Assembly: GCF_000269985.1 (NCBI RefSeq)
Contig: NC_016109.1
Coordinates: forward strand, 3,534,001 to 3,598,000
DNA: 64,000 nt
Source of the DNA: Kitasatospora setae KM-6054
GTDB lineage: Bacteria; Actinomycetota; Actinomycetes; Streptomycetales; Streptomycetaceae
Direction: 5' to 3'
The position numbers and the translations under genes are program-made. Positions 1 through 8,461 of the stretch are shown here, in pieces (within the stretch, counting starts at the first letter, position 1; the number at the start of each line of letters is the position of its first letter). The notes under the pieces are model-generated. The model did no database searches. It saw nothing but the letters and a program-made list of their open reading frames with translations, and was not told the origin of the DNA.

Positions 1-948
1 GTCGAACCCGGGCGGGCTGTCCTTGAGGGCCAGGCCCATGCCGGCCAGCTTCGCCTTGACCTCGTCGATCGACTTCGCACCGAAGTTGCGGATGTCGAGC
101 AGGTCGGCCTCCGAGCGGGCGACGAGCTCACCCACGGTGTGGATGCCCTCGCGCTTGAGGCAGTTGTAGGAGCGGACGGTGAGTTCCAGCTCCTCGATCG
201 GCAGCGCCAGGTCCGCGGCCAGGGCGGCGTCCGTCGGGGACGGGCCCATGTCGATGCCCTCGGCGTCGACGTTCAGCTCGCGGGCCAGGCCGAACAGCTC
301 GACCAGGGTCTTGCCCGCCGACGCCATCGCGTCGCGCGGACGCATGGCCGGCTTGGTCTCGACGTCGACGATCAGCTTGTCGAAGTCGGTGCGCTGCTCG
401 ACACGGGTCGCCTCGACCTTGTAGGTGACCTTGAGCACCGGGCTGTAGATGGAGTCGACCGGGATCCGGCCGATCTCCTGGCCCGAGGCCTTGTTCTGCA
501 CGGCGGAGACGTAGCCGCGACCGCGCTCGACGGTCAGCTCCATCTCCAGCTTGCCCTTGCCGTTCAGCGTGGCCAGGACCAGCTCGGGGTTGTGCACCTC
601 GACACCGGCCGGGGGCGCGATGTCGGCGGCGGTGACCACACCCGGACCCTGCTTGCGCAGGTACATCACGACCGGCTCGTCGTGCTCCGAGGAGACGACC
701 AGCTGCTTGATGTTCAGGATGAGGTCGGTGACGTCCTCCTTGACGCCCGGCACGGTGGTGAACTCGTGCAGGACGCCGTCGACCCGGATGCTGGTGACAG
801 CGGCGCCCGGGATCGAGGAGAGGAGCGTGCGGCGGAGCGAGTTGCCGAGGGTGTAGCCGAAGCCCGGCTCCAGCGGCTCGATCACGAACCGCGAGCGGAA
901 CTCGTCGACGACCTCTTCGGTCAGCGAAGGACGCTGAGCGATCAGCAT
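1..948 (-). CDS. rpoA: RNA polymerase alpha subunit (3' end cut by window)
   Basis: Alpha subunit of RNA polymerase: its N-terminal domain nucleates beta/beta' assembly and its C-terminal domain contacts UP elements and activators. The 316 visible codons begin [20 protein letters not shown] and include the dimerisation segment [15 protein letters not shown] and the alpha-CTD helix-hairpin-helix region ([17 protein letters not shown]). About 24 codons are missing compared with the roughly 340-residue streptomycete protein. The ATG at 948 is preceded by a good AGGA ribosome site. It follows rpsK after a 133-bp gap that contains a strong hairpin (1006-1040), so it may also have its own promoter. 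Confidence 0.97.
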   Translation of the reverse strand, partial: MLIAQRPSLTEEVVDEFRSRFVIEPLEPGFGYTLGNSLRRTLLSSIPGAAVTSIRVDGVLHEFTTVPGVKEDVTDLILNIKQLVVSSEHDEPVVMYLRKQGPGVVTAADIAPPAGVEVHNPELVLATLNGKGKLEMELTVERGRGYVSAVQNKASGQEIGRIPVDSIYSPVLKVTYKVEATRVEQRTDFDKLIVDVETKPAMRPRDAMASAGKTLVELFGLARELNVDAEGIDMGPSPTDAALAADLALPIEELELTVRSYNCLKREGIHTVGELVARSEADLLDIRNFGAKSIDEVKAKLAGMGLALKDSPPGFD

Positions 949-1005
949 GTTCTGGATCCTCCAGTTGTCTCCGGCACCCACTATTTGATGCCGATAGAAC
1001 TCAAG

Positions 1006-1040
1006 CGTACGGGGTCCTGCACGAAACAGGACCCCGTACG
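1006..1040 (-). terminator. Perfect hairpin between rpsK and rpoA
   Basis: Arms 1006-1019 and 1027-1040 pair perfectly over 14 bp around a 7-nt loop. No T tract follows on the minus strand. It could end or attenuate the rpsM-rpsK transcript before rpoA. Confidence 0.6.
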
Positions 1041-1081
1041 AGGTTTAAAACACCACCCGCCTGGTGACCCCAGGCGTCGCG

Positions 1082-1489
1082 TCAGACGCGGCGGCGCTTC
1101 GGCGGACGGCAGCCGTTGTGCGGGGTGGGGGTGACGTCCTGGATCGAGCCGACCTCCAGGCCGGTGGCCTGGAGCGAGCGGATCGCGGTCTCACGGCCGG
1201 AGCCCGGACCCTTGACGAAGACGTCGACCTTGCGCATGCCGTGCTCCTGCGCGCGACGGGCAGCGGCCTCGGCGGCCATCTGCGCGGCGAACGGGGTGGA
1301 CTTGCGCGAGCCCTTGAAACCGACGTGGCCGGCCGAGGCCCAGGAGATCACGTTGCCCGAGGGGTCGGTGATCGAAACGATGGTGTTGTTGAACGTGCTC
1401 TTGATGTGGGCGTGCCCGTGAGCGACGTTCTTCTTCTCCTTGCGGCGGATCTTCTTCGCGCCGGCAGCCTGACGACCCTTGGGGGGCAT
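1082..1489 (-). CDS. rpsK: 30S ribosomal protein S11
   Basis: S11 of the small-subunit platform, 135 aa as in other streptomycetes. The S11 core [21 protein letters not shown] and the C-terminal [10 protein letters not shown] tail are intact. It lies 72 bp after rpsM and upstream of rpoA, the usual alpha-operon order. Confidence 0.97.
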   Translation of the reverse strand: MPPKGRQAAGAKKIRRKEKKNVAHGHAHIKSTFNNTIVSITDPSGNVISWASAGHVGFKGSRKSTPFAAQMAAEAAARRAQEHGMRKVDVFVKGPGSGRETAIRSLQATGLEVGSIQDVTPTPHNGCRPPKRRRV

Positions 1490-1561
1490 AAGTCTGTTCT
1501 CCTACTGAGGTGGTCGGTCCGCTGACCCGCGGGCCGGAGGGATGTCCGGTGACGGGACGGA

Positions 1562-1942
1562 CTACTTCTTGCCCGGCTTCTTCTTGCCGGCGATCGCGCG
1601 ACGCGGGCCCTTGCGGGTACGCGCGTTGGTGTGGGTGCGCTGGCCGCGGACGGGCAGACCGCGACGGTGGCGCAGGCCCTCGTAGCAGCCGATCTCGACC
1701 TTGCGGCGGATGTCGGCGGCGACCTGGCGGCGGAGGTCACCCTCGACCTCGAAGTTCGCGTCGACGAACTTCTGCAGCTTGACGAGGTCGTCCTCGCTGA
1801 TGTCGCGGACGCGGATGTCACCGCTCACGCCGGTCTCGGCGAGCGCCAGCTGCGCGCGGGTCTTGCCGATGCCGTAGACGTAGGTGAGGGCGATCTCGAT
1901 CCGCTTCTCGCGGGGGAGATCAACGCCGGAAAGGCGTGCCAT
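1562..1942 (-). CDS. rpsM: 30S ribosomal protein S13
   Basis: S13 of the small-subunit head, contacting tRNA and the intersubunit bridges; 126 aa. It begins [20 protein letters not shown], contains the helix-two-turn-helix GIGKTRAQ, and ends in a Lys/Arg-rich tail ([13 protein letters not shown]). It is 174 bp downstream of rpmJ. Confidence 0.97.
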   Translation of the reverse strand: MARLSGVDLPREKRIEIALTYVYGIGKTRAQLALAETGVSGDIRVRDISEDDLVKLQKFVDANFEVEGDLRRQVAADIRRKVEIGCYEGLRHRRGLPVRGQRTHTNARTRKGPRRAIAGKKKPGKK

Positions 1943-2116
1943 TCAAGGCTCCTGTGGTTCTTCTCAGAGGTCTGACGTGCCGCCTACTCGCTGTCTCTCG
2001 ACAGGGAGCCCCGGCCTCTGACCGGGGGTGGCAGTCCGTCCTTCCGGACGGATCGGGCGGCCCGCTTATGACGTGGTGCGCGTCGCGCGAAGGTCCTACG
2101 AGAAATGCGGGGGTGA

Positions 2117-2230
2117 TCAGCCCTGGCGCTGCTTGTGGCGCAGGTTGTCGCAGATCACCATGACCCGGCCGTGACGGCGGATCACCTTGCACTTGTCGCA
2201 GATCTTCTTGACGCTCGGCTTGACCTTCAT
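2117..2230 (-). CDS. rpmJ: 50S ribosomal protein L36
   Basis: A 37-residue protein beginning [19 protein letters not shown]. It is the zinc-binding form of L36: CDKC, a third Cys in VICDN, then His in LRHKQ. ATG at 2230, TGA at 2117-2119. It sits between infA and rpsM as usual in actinobacteria. Confidence 0.96.
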   Translation of the reverse strand: MKVKPSVKKICDKCKVIRRHGRVMVICDNLRHKQRQG

Positions 2231-2265
2231 GACTCAGGTTCTCCGGGGTCTAGATCTGGCGGTTG

Positions 2266-2487
2266 TTACTTGTAGCGGTAGACGATCCGGCCGCGGGTCA
2301 GGTCGTAGGGGCTGAGCTCCACCACGACCCGGTCATCCGGGAGGATGCGGATGTAGTGCATGCGCATCTTGCCGCTGATGTGCGCGAGGACCTTGTGACC
2401 GTTCTGCAGCTCGACCTTGAACATCGCGTTCGGAAGAGACTCGATCACGGTGCCCTCGATCTCAATGGCGCCTTGCTTCTTAGCCAT
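2266..2487 (-). CDS. infA: Translation initiation factor IF-1
   Basis: IF-1, a 73-aa single OB-fold protein that occupies the A site of the 30S subunit during initiation. It begins [20 protein letters not shown] and has the conserved [21 protein letters not shown] strand (here LPDD). It starts the infA-rpmJ-rpsM-rpsK unit, and the 165 bp upstream separates it from mscL. I could not pick a convincing promoter in that gap. Confidence 0.96.
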   Translation of the reverse strand: MAKKQGAIEIEGTVIESLPNAMFKVELQNGHKVLAHISGKMRMHYIRILPDDRVVVELSPYDLTRGRIVYRYK

Positions 2488-2652
2488 GAACTGCGAGATC
2501 CACCCTTCGGGTCCGGCTACCGTATGCGGAACGCTCGTGCGAACCAGGCTTCACCTCGGCCCGGACAGTGTCCATTGGGCTGAGGGCGTGCCGAAACACG
2601 CTACGAGAGAGCCGACGCACCATCGTAAACCAAGCACCGTGCCGGAGCGAAA

Positions 2653-3087
2653 TCAGCGCTTCGCGGCGATCTGGACCGGCACCAGCGGCTCCACCACGGC
2701 GGTGCACGCCGAGCAGCGGCGGGCCGCCTCCGGGATCTCGGTCAGGCACTCGGGGCAGGGGCGCTTCGGCGTGGCCGGCTTCTTCGGCAGGTACCGCGCG
2801 GTGGCCTTGGAGACCGGCAGCACCACGCAGAAGTACAGCACCGCGGCGGTCAGCACGAACGCGATCAGCACGTTCAGGAACTGGCCGTACGGGAAGATGA
2901 CGCCCGCGGCGTGGAACTTGTAGGCGCTGAAGTCGCCGGCCGCGCCGACCACCACGCCGAGCACCGGGGTCAGGAAGGCGCTGACGAAGCCGGTGACCAC
3001 GCCGGTGAACGCGGCACCGATGACCACACCGACGGCCATGTCGATGACGTTGCCGCGCATCATGAAGTCGCGGAAGCCCTTGAGCAC
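2653..3087 (-). CDS. mscL: Large-conductance mechanosensitive channel MscL
   Basis: Homopentameric inner-membrane channel that releases solutes on hypo-osmotic shock; 144 aa from the GTG at 3087. That start follows GGGGAGAGAC, and the protein begins (M)LKGFRDFMMRGNVIDMAVGV, the usual MscL N-terminal helix and first membrane segment. The second membrane segment lies near residues 67-90. The cytoplasmic tail has two CxxC pairs (CPEC and CSAC), a zinc-ribbon-like end seen in a subset of MscL proteins. An upstream in-frame ATG at 3153 would add 22 residues but has a poorer site. Its position between map and infA is unusual; in S. coelicolor those genes are adjacent. Confidence 0.93.
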   Translation of the reverse strand: MLKGFRDFMMRGNVIDMAVGVVIGAAFTGVVTGFVSAFLTPVLGVVVGAAGDFSAYKFHAAGVIFPYGQFLNVLIAFVLTAAVLYFCVVLPVSKATARYLPKKPATPKRPCPECLTEIPEAARRCSACTAVVEPLVPVQIAAKR

Positions 3088-3136
3088 TGTCTCTCCCCTG
3101 GGTAGCTGCAGGTGTCCGCTGATGAAAATAGGACAA

Positions 3137-3166
3137 GGAGCCCGGAGGTCCAAACCCCCGGGCTCC
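3137..3166 (-). terminator. Hairpin between map and mscL
   Basis: Arms 3137-3145 (GGAGCCCGG) and 3158-3166 pair perfectly over 9 bp, 30 nt after the map stop. It probably ends the map transcript and isolates mscL. Confidence 0.6.
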
Positions 3167-3195
3167 GCTGAGAGAAGCGACTCACTCCCGCCCGG

Positions 3196-4032
3196 TCAGC
3201 CCAGCGGGTCCGGCGCCGCGGTGACGCCCAGCTTGGCCAGCTCGGCCCGGCCGCCGTCGAAGGCGGTCAGCACCAGCGGGCCCTGCTCGGTGATCGCGAC
3301 CGAGTGCTCCCAGTGCGAGGCCCAGGTGCCGTCGGTGGTGACGACCGTCCAGTCGTCGGCCAGCACCTCGGTGTGCGGGGTGCCGAGCGAGACCATCGGC
3401 TCGATCGCCAGCACGGTGCCGGGGACGAGCTTCATGCCCTTGCCGCGGCCCGCCACGTAGTTCAGCACGTGCGGCTCCATGTGCATCGCGGTGCCGATGC
3501 CGTGGCCGCCGTAGCCCTCGGTGATGCCCCACTTGCCCTTCGGGGGCAGCGGCTGGCGCCGGATGAAGCCCTCGATCGCCCGGGAGACGTCGACCAGCCG
3601 GTTGCCCTTCTTCATCTGGGCGATGCCGGCCCACATCGAGCCCTCGGTGACCCGCGACAGCATCACGTTCTCGGCGGCGGTCTCGCCGACCGCCACGGTG
3701 ATCGCCGCGTCGCCGTGCCAGCCGTCCAGGATCGCGCCGCAGTCGATCGAGATCAGGTCGCCGGCCTTCAGCACCCGCTCGCCGGGGATGCCGTGCACGA
3801 CCTCCTCGTTCACCGAGGCGCAGATCACGCCCGGGAACCACAGGCCGCCGTGGTCGGCGCGGAAGTTCGAGGTGGCGCCGTGCTTGGCGATGACCGCGTC
3901 GGCGACGTCGTTCAGCTCCCCGGTGGTCACCCCCGGGGCGACCGCCTCGCGGGCGGCCTTCAGCGCCTCGGCGACGACCAGCCCGGCCGCCCGCATCTTC
4001 GCGATCTGCTCGGGGGTCTTGATCTCCACCAT
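3196..4032 (-). CDS. map: Type I methionine aminopeptidase
   Basis: Removes the initiator methionine from nascent proteins; 278 aa from the ATG at 4032 (MVEIKTPEQIAKMRAAGLVV), with GGAAGG 10 nt upstream. A GTG at 4050 would add six residues. The metal ligands of the pita-bread fold are present: Asp in ISIDCGAILDGWHGD, His in GYGGHGIG, Glu in LAIEPM, and Glu in ITEQG. It lies downstream of adk but is separated from it by an 18-bp hairpin. Confidence 0.96.
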   Translation of the reverse strand: MVEIKTPEQIAKMRAAGLVVAEALKAAREAVAPGVTTGELNDVADAVIAKHGATSNFRADHGGLWFPGVICASVNEEVVHGIPGERVLKAGDLISIDCGAILDGWHGDAAITVAVGETAAENVMLSRVTEGSMWAGIAQMKKGNRLVDVSRAIEGFIRRQPLPPKGKWGITEGYGGHGIGTAMHMEPHVLNYVAGRGKGMKLVPGTVLAIEPMVSLGTPHTEVLADDWTVVTTDGTWASHWEHSVAITEQGPLVLTAFDGGRAELAKLGVTAAPDPLG

Positions 4033-4088
4033 CTGGTCAACGCCTTCCACGTTCTGACTTCGGGACTGCCCTCCACCGTACGACGCAC

Positions 4089-4130
4089 GAGACGGCCGGG
4101 TCGCCCGCTGCGGGGCGACCCGGCCGTCTC
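4089..4130 (-). terminator. 18-bp perfect hairpin between adk and map
   Basis: Arms 4089-4106 and 4113-4130 pair perfectly around a 6-nt loop, 17 nt after the adk stop. It makes secY-adk and map separate, or attenuated, units. Confidence 0.75.
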
Positions 4131-4146
4131 ACGACGCGTCGTGGCG

Positions 4147-4806
4147 TCAGGCGTTCTTGTTCTTCTCCAGGGCGGCGACCGCGCGCTCGGTCACCTCGTC
4201 CACCTTGCCGAGGGCGGAGATGGTGACCAGCAGGCCCTGCTGCTGGTAGTAGCCGATGATCGGCTCGGTCTTGGAGTGGTACTCCTCCAACCGGACCCGC
4301 ACGGCCTCCTCGGTGTCGTCCGAGCGCTGGTACAGCTCGCCGCCGCACTCGTCGCAGACGCCCTCGGTCTTCGGCGGGTTGTACACCACGTGGAACACGT
4401 GGGCGCCGTCGTTGCGGCACAGCCGGCGGCCGGCGATCCGCTTGACGACCTCGTCCTCGGGGACTTCCAGGTCCAGCACGCCGTCCAGCGCGATGCCGTT
4501 CTCGGCCAGGATGGCGTCGAGCGCCTCGGCCTGGCCCAGGTTGCGCGGGAAGCCGTCCAGCAGGAAGCCGTTGGCGGCGTCCGGCTGGAGCATGCGGTCC
4601 TTGGCCATCCCGATGGTGACCTCGTCGGGCACCAGGCGCCCGGCGTCCATGTAGGACTTCGCCTCGACACCCAGCGGGGTGCCCTGGCTGATGTTGGCGC
4701 GGAACAGGTCACCGGTGGAGATGTGGGGAATGGACAGGGTCTTGGCCAGAACGTGCGCCTGAGTACCCTTCCCGGCCCCGGGGGGTCCGACGAGGACGAT
4801 TCGCAT
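4147..4806 (-). CDS. adk: Adenylate kinase
   Basis: Catalyses ATP + AMP = 2 ADP; 219 aa. The P-loop GPPGAGKGT is at residues 7-15, the AMP-binding segment is [10 protein letters not shown], and the LID carries CRND and CDEC. That three-Cys-plus-Asp set is also found in other streptomycete enzymes. Its ATG shares one base with the secY TGA (TGATG), so translation is probably coupled, as in the conserved secY-adk pair. Confidence 0.97.
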   Translation of the reverse strand: MRIVLVGPPGAGKGTQAHVLAKTLSIPHISTGDLFRANISQGTPLGVEAKSYMDAGRLVPDEVTIGMAKDRMLQPDAANGFLLDGFPRNLGQAEALDAILAENGIALDGVLDLEVPEDEVVKRIAGRRLCRNDGAHVFHVVYNPPKTEGVCDECGGELYQRSDDTEEAVRVRLEEYHSKTEPIIGYYQQQGLLVTISALGKVDEVTERAVAALEKNKNA

Positions 4807-6113
4807 CAGCGGAGGAACCCTTCGTAATTGCGCTGCTGGAGTTGGCTCTCGATCTGCTTCACAGTTTCGAGTCCGACGCCGACGACGATGAGCACGGAGG
4901 TGCCGCCGAACGGGAAGTTGGTCTGCTGTCCGAAGGCGACCAGGGCGACCATCGGGATCAACGCGATGAGGCCCAGGTAGAGGGAACCCGGCCACGTGAT
5001 GCGGGTGAGCACGTAGTTCAGGTACTCGGCCGTCGGCCGGCCGGCCCGGATGCCCGGGATGAACCCACCATACTTCTTCATGTTGTCGGCGACTTCTTCG
5101 GGGTTGAAGGAGATCGCGACGTAGAAGAAGGCGAAGAAGACGATCAGCACGAAGTACGTCGCCATGTAGACCGGGTGGTCGCCCTTGACGAAGTGGTTCT
5201 TGATCCAGATCGCCCAGTCCGCCTGCGAGTTGGTCAACTGGACCACCAGCGCGGGGATGTACAGCAGCGACGAGGCGAAGATGACCGGGATGACACCGGC
5301 CTGGTTGACCTTCAGCGGGATGTAGGTCGAGGTGCCGCCGAAGGAGCGCCGGCCGACCATCCGCTTCGCGTACTGCACCGGGATCCGGCGCTGGGCCTGC
5401 TCGACGAAGATGACCAGGCAGACCACGATGATGCCGACCGCGATGACGGAGGCGAACTCGCCCCAGCCGTCGAGCAGCTTGCCGGACTCCTTGATCGCCC
5501 ACATCGAGCCGGGGAAGCCGGCCGCGATGGAGGTGAAGATCAGGATGGACATGCCGTTGCCGATGCCGCGGTCGGTGATGAGCTCACCGAGCCACATGAT
5601 CACGGTGGTGCCCGCGGTCATGATGATGACCATGGTGGCGATCCGGAAGATCGACTGGTCGGGCACGATGTTGCCGCCCTCGGGGCAGCCCGAGAACAGG
5701 GCGCCGCTGGAAGCGGTCGCCAGGATGCCGGTTCCCTGCAGAACGGCGAGGGCGATGGTCAGGTAGCGGGTGTACTGCGTGATCTTCGCCTGACCGGACT
5801 GCCCCTCCTTCTTCAGGGCCTCGAGCCGCGGGATGACCACGGTAAGGAGCTGCAGGATGATGCTGGCCGTGATGTACGGCATGATGCCGAGCGCGAAGAT
5901 CGTCAGCTGCAGCAGCGCGTTGCCGCTGAACAGGTTGACCAGCCCGAAGAGTCCTTCCTTCTGGCCGTTGACGCACGCGTGAACGGCCTGGAAGTTGATC
6001 CCGGGCATGGGAACGTGGGCGCCCAGCCGGAACAGCACCATGATGCCCAGCGTGAACAGCAGCTTCTTGCGCAGGTCGGGCGTCTGGAACGCCCGCGCGA
6101 ACGCACTGAGCAC
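4806..6113 (-). CDS. secY: Preprotein translocase subunit SecY
   Basis: Central channel subunit of the Sec translocon, with ten predicted membrane segments; 435 aa. I chose the GTG at 6113, giving [20 protein letters not shown], because AGGAGG stands 4 nt upstream; the open frame runs further to 6242. The plug and first membrane regions (VPMPGINF) and the cytoplasmic loop [14 protein letters not shown] are typical. It normally follows rplO directly; here 12 kb of glycan genes intervene, so it must rely on a local promoter or on read-through from the PIG-L gene upstream. Confidence 0.97.
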   Translation of the reverse strand: MLSAFARAFQTPDLRKKLLFTLGIMVLFRLGAHVPMPGINFQAVHACVNGQKEGLFGLVNLFSGNALLQLTIFALGIMPYITASIILQLLTVVIPRLEALKKEGQSGQAKITQYTRYLTIALAVLQGTGILATASSGALFSGCPEGGNIVPDQSIFRIATMVIIMTAGTTVIMWLGELITDRGIGNGMSILIFTSIAAGFPGSMWAIKESGKLLDGWGEFASVIAVGIIVVCLVIFVEQAQRRIPVQYAKRMVGRRSFGGTSTYIPLKVNQAGVIPVIFASSLLYIPALVVQLTNSQADWAIWIKNHFVKGDHPVYMATYFVLIVFFAFFYVAISFNPEEVADNMKKYGGFIPGIRAGRPTAEYLNYVLTRITWPGSLYLGLIALIPMVALVAFGQQTNFPFGGTSVLIVVGVGLETVKQIESQLQQRNYEGFLR

Positions 6114-6304
6114 GGTGCCTCCTGCGCCTCCCGCGCGTCGTCGGCGGAAGGGTCGGTCCTGATAAGGGGGGTAGCGAACTCCACGGACTCTAACAGTGAG
6201 CAGCCTCTCCGCAGAAGCGTGCACTGCGCCTCCCCCACTCACGGGGTACGGCTTGCCCCGTTTTCACCGGTACTCGGGGGGCGCCGCGGCGGACCCGGCG
6301 GCGC
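6114..6304 (-). promoter_or_regulatory. secY upstream region with possible promoter
   Basis: Between the PIG-L stop and secY. A TAGAGT box (minus strand, 6187-6192) lies 18 bp from TTCTGC (6211-6216), a weak match to an actinobacterial promoter. It would give a leader of about 65-70 nt for secY. The -35 is poor, so the call is tentative. Confidence 0.3.
6241..6261 (-). terminator. Possible terminator after PIG-L gene
   Basis: ACGGGG and CCCCGT arms pair over 6 bp around a 9-nt loop, 43 nt beyond the stop of the minus-strand PIG-L gene. Confidence 0.35.
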
Positions 6305-8401
6305 TCAGAGCGTCCGCCAGGGCCCGAACGGGGCGTCCGGGGCCGCGTCCCGCTGCCGCGCCAGGTGGATCCGGGCGTCCGGGCCGAGCACCGCGAGCAC
6401 CCGGCGGCCGTGCCGGTCGACCGCCGCGGACGGCGCCTGCAGCAGCTCGCCGCCGAGCCGGGACCACACCGGGGCCGGCCGGCCCGGCCGCCCCTCCCCC
6501 GGCGGCAGCGACACCGACAGGCCGCCGGTGTCGTCGCGGTGCGCCAGCAGCACGTCGCCCGCGCCGCGGCCCGGCACCGGGAGCGCGGCGACCGGGCCGG
6601 TGCCGCCGCGGCCGCCCAGCCCGGCCGGCCGCTCCGGCCAGCCGCCCCCGCGCGGGTGCTGCCGGTAGGCCATCACCTGCGCGGTGCCCGGCTGCCGCAG
6701 GTAGAGGGTGATCCGGTCGGGCTCGCCCTCGACGGCGGTGATCCCGCCGCTGGCCGGGTGCATGGTGGTGAGCGAGAAGTCCCGGGTGAACCCGGCGCCC
6801 GGCCGCTTCTGGTACCAGCGGCGCACCGTCTGCTTGCCCGGGGCGTACACCTCGACCCGGCCGCTGGCGGTGGTCAGCGCCACCGGGGAGTCCTGCAGGA
6901 AGTCGCCGCCGAGCGACTCCCAGCCGCCCGCGCCGGCCGTCCGGTGCGAGAGGCCCTGCGCGTAGTCGCGGACGAAGACGTGCAGCGCGCCGCGGCCGTC
7001 CACCGCGGCGGCGGGCACCCCGGGTTCGCGGCGGGTGCGGGGGTCGGGGCGGTCGGCGTCCGGGTTGCCGAGCGGGGTCCACGGCCCGAAGGGCTCGCCG
7101 GGGGCCGGCGAGCAGGCGTGCACCAGGTCGACCTCCGGGCCGGCCGGCAGCCCGCGGCGGCGCAGCCCGACCAGGTGGGCGGAGCCGTCCGGGCCGGCCG
7201 CGGCGGCCAGCACCGGGGCCAGCCAGTCGCCGTCCAGCCGCCGGGGGCCGGACCAGCCCTCGCCGTCCGGGTGCTGCTCCCACACCTCGGCCCGGCCGGC
7301 CAGCACCGCCCAGACCAGCAGGGTGCCGTCGGCGCGGCGCAGCAGCCGGCCGGTGCCGGGGGCGTAGCGGTGCGCGGTGGAGAGCAGGTGGGTGGAGCGG
7401 TACGGGTTGGTGCCGAGCTGGAGGTCGCCGAGGTCGCCGTCGGGGTCGGGGACGCCGTCGGCGCCGGCGTAGGTGTGCAGCAGGTCGGCCTTGTCGGCGG
7501 CGACGGCCCGGCTCAGGTTGAACGCCCAGTAGCGGTTGGCGTAGCCGCGGTAGTGGTCGACGGCCGGGGCGGCGCCGGTGCGCTCGGCGTGGCGGCGGAC
7601 GGCGGCGAGGGTGAACTCGGCGGTGACGGTGTGCTCGTGGTGGTCGGAGTAGGCGTACTCGGACTTGCCGCCGTCGTGCTCCGGGTCCGGGTCGAGGGTG
7701 CGCACCACGGTGGGCGCGGCGTCCTCCATCAGCCCGGCCAGGGCCTCGATCAGCTGCTCGCGGTCGAACTCCTGGGCCTCCCGCACCGGGGAGCCGGCCA
7801 CCGGCAGGGTGCGGGCCCGCTCCACCTCGCCGAGCCAGAGCTGGCGCAGGCCGCGGGGGGTGCGCCGGTCGTCGGTGACCTGGTGGGCGGTCTGCACGAA
7901 GCACAGCCGCACGTGCTGGGCGGCCAGCAGGGTGTCGACCTCGACGGTCAGGCCGCCGGGGAGCCGCACCGCCTCCCGGTGCCAGGGCGCGTCCGCCGAC
8001 CCGGCCGCCATCCGCGCGTAGGCCCGGCGCAGGCCGTTGTGCCGGGCCGCGCTGTACCGGGCGTGGTCCTGCGGGGCCTTGTCGCGCGCCCAGTAGCCGG
8101 TGTCGAGGTTGCGGCCGTCGCCCTCGGCGGCGGTCAGCACCACGGTGAGCAGTTCGGCCCCGGCGGCGATCGAGCGGGCGGTGTCCGGGTTGACGAAGTA
8201 CAGGTCGTCGTCGGGGTGCGCGACGACCTGGAGCACCGAGCCCGGGTCGGGCCGGCGGCGCTCGCCGGCCGGGGCGGCGGCGGAGGCCGGGGCGGCGGTG
8301 GGGGCCGCCGGGGCGGCGGCGTCGGCGGCCGGGCGGGGGGCGAGGATCCGGCGCAGCCGTCCGCGCAAGGGGGTCCGCTCGGCGTTCCGCGGCTCGTTCA
8401 T
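6305..8401 (-). CDS. PIG-L family deacetylase with C-terminal beta-propeller
   Basis: 698 aa. The PIG-L/LmbE zinc hydrolase signature AHPDDDLYFVNP lies at residues 61-72 (His62, Asp64, Asp65 expected to act in metal binding and catalysis), with a later SDHHEHT likely giving the third metal ligand. The family removes N-acetyl groups from GlcNAc-type sugars, as in GPI and mycothiol synthesis. Residues from about 330 on contain repeats of the form W..LGG/LGN, resembling a lectin-like beta-propeller. The N-terminus is Ala/Pro-rich with no clear signal peptide. It is a divergent paralogue of the gene at 8462. By context it may deacetylate a cell-envelope glycan, but the substrate is unknown. ATG at 8401 with GGGAG 10 nt upstream. 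Confidence 0.85.
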   Translation of the reverse strand: MNEPRNAERTPLRGRLRRILAPRPAADAAAPAAPTAAPASAAAPAGERRRPDPGSVLQVVAHPDDDLYFVNPDTARSIAAGAELLTVVLTAAEGDGRNLDTGYWARDKAPQDHARYSAARHNGLRRAYARMAAGSADAPWHREAVRLPGGLTVEVDTLLAAQHVRLCFVQTAHQVTDDRRTPRGLRQLWLGEVERARTLPVAGSPVREAQEFDREQLIEALAGLMEDAAPTVVRTLDPDPEHDGGKSEYAYSDHHEHTVTAEFTLAAVRRHAERTGAAPAVDHYRGYANRYWAFNLSRAVAADKADLLHTYAGADGVPDPDGDLGDLQLGTNPYRSTHLLSTAHRYAPGTGRLLRRADGTLLVWAVLAGRAEVWEQHPDGEGWSGPRRLDGDWLAPVLAAAAGPDGSAHLVGLRRRGLPAGPEVDLVHACSPAPGEPFGPWTPLGNPDADRPDPRTRREPGVPAAAVDGRGALHVFVRDYAQGLSHRTAGAGGWESLGGDFLQDSPVALTTASGRVEVYAPGKQTVRRWYQKRPGAGFTRDFSLTTMHPASGGITAVEGEPDRITLYLRQPGTAQVMAYRQHPRGGGWPERPAGLGGRGGTGPVAALPVPGRGAGDVLLAHRDDTGGLSVSLPPGEGRPGRPAPVWSRLGGELLQAPSAAVDRHGRRVLAVLGPDARIHLARQRDAAPDAPFGPWRTL

Positions 8402-8447
8402 GGCCCGTCAACTCCCTCGCCCCGTCACCCTCTCCGGGGTGACTGCC

Positions 8448-8453
8448 TAAGAT
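8448..8453 (+). promoter_or_regulatory. -10 box TAAGAT for a leaderless start
   Basis: TAAGAT ends 8 nt before the ATG at 8462, no Shine-Dalgarno sequence is visible, and the expected transcription start would fall at or next to the ATG. No good -35 is seen. Confidence 0.45.
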
Positions 8454-8461
8454 TCCGTCCC

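Noticed and set aside
4147..4806. Adenylate kinase LID with only three zinc-type Cys (CRND and CDEC)
   Set aside because: The same CRND pattern occurs in other streptomycete adenylate kinases, so it is a family trait rather than a lost residue.
6241..6265. Hairpin followed by TTTT read as a + strand terminator
   Set aside because: No + strand gene lies upstream; if it functions it does so for the minus-strand PIG-L gene, where no T tract follows.
6365..8461. Long open frames opposite the PIG-L gene and opposite many other genes
   Set aside because: They are antisense shadows caused by high GC; composition is Arg/Gly/Ala/Pro-rich, there is no family match, and the true genes carry recognisable motifs in the other frame.
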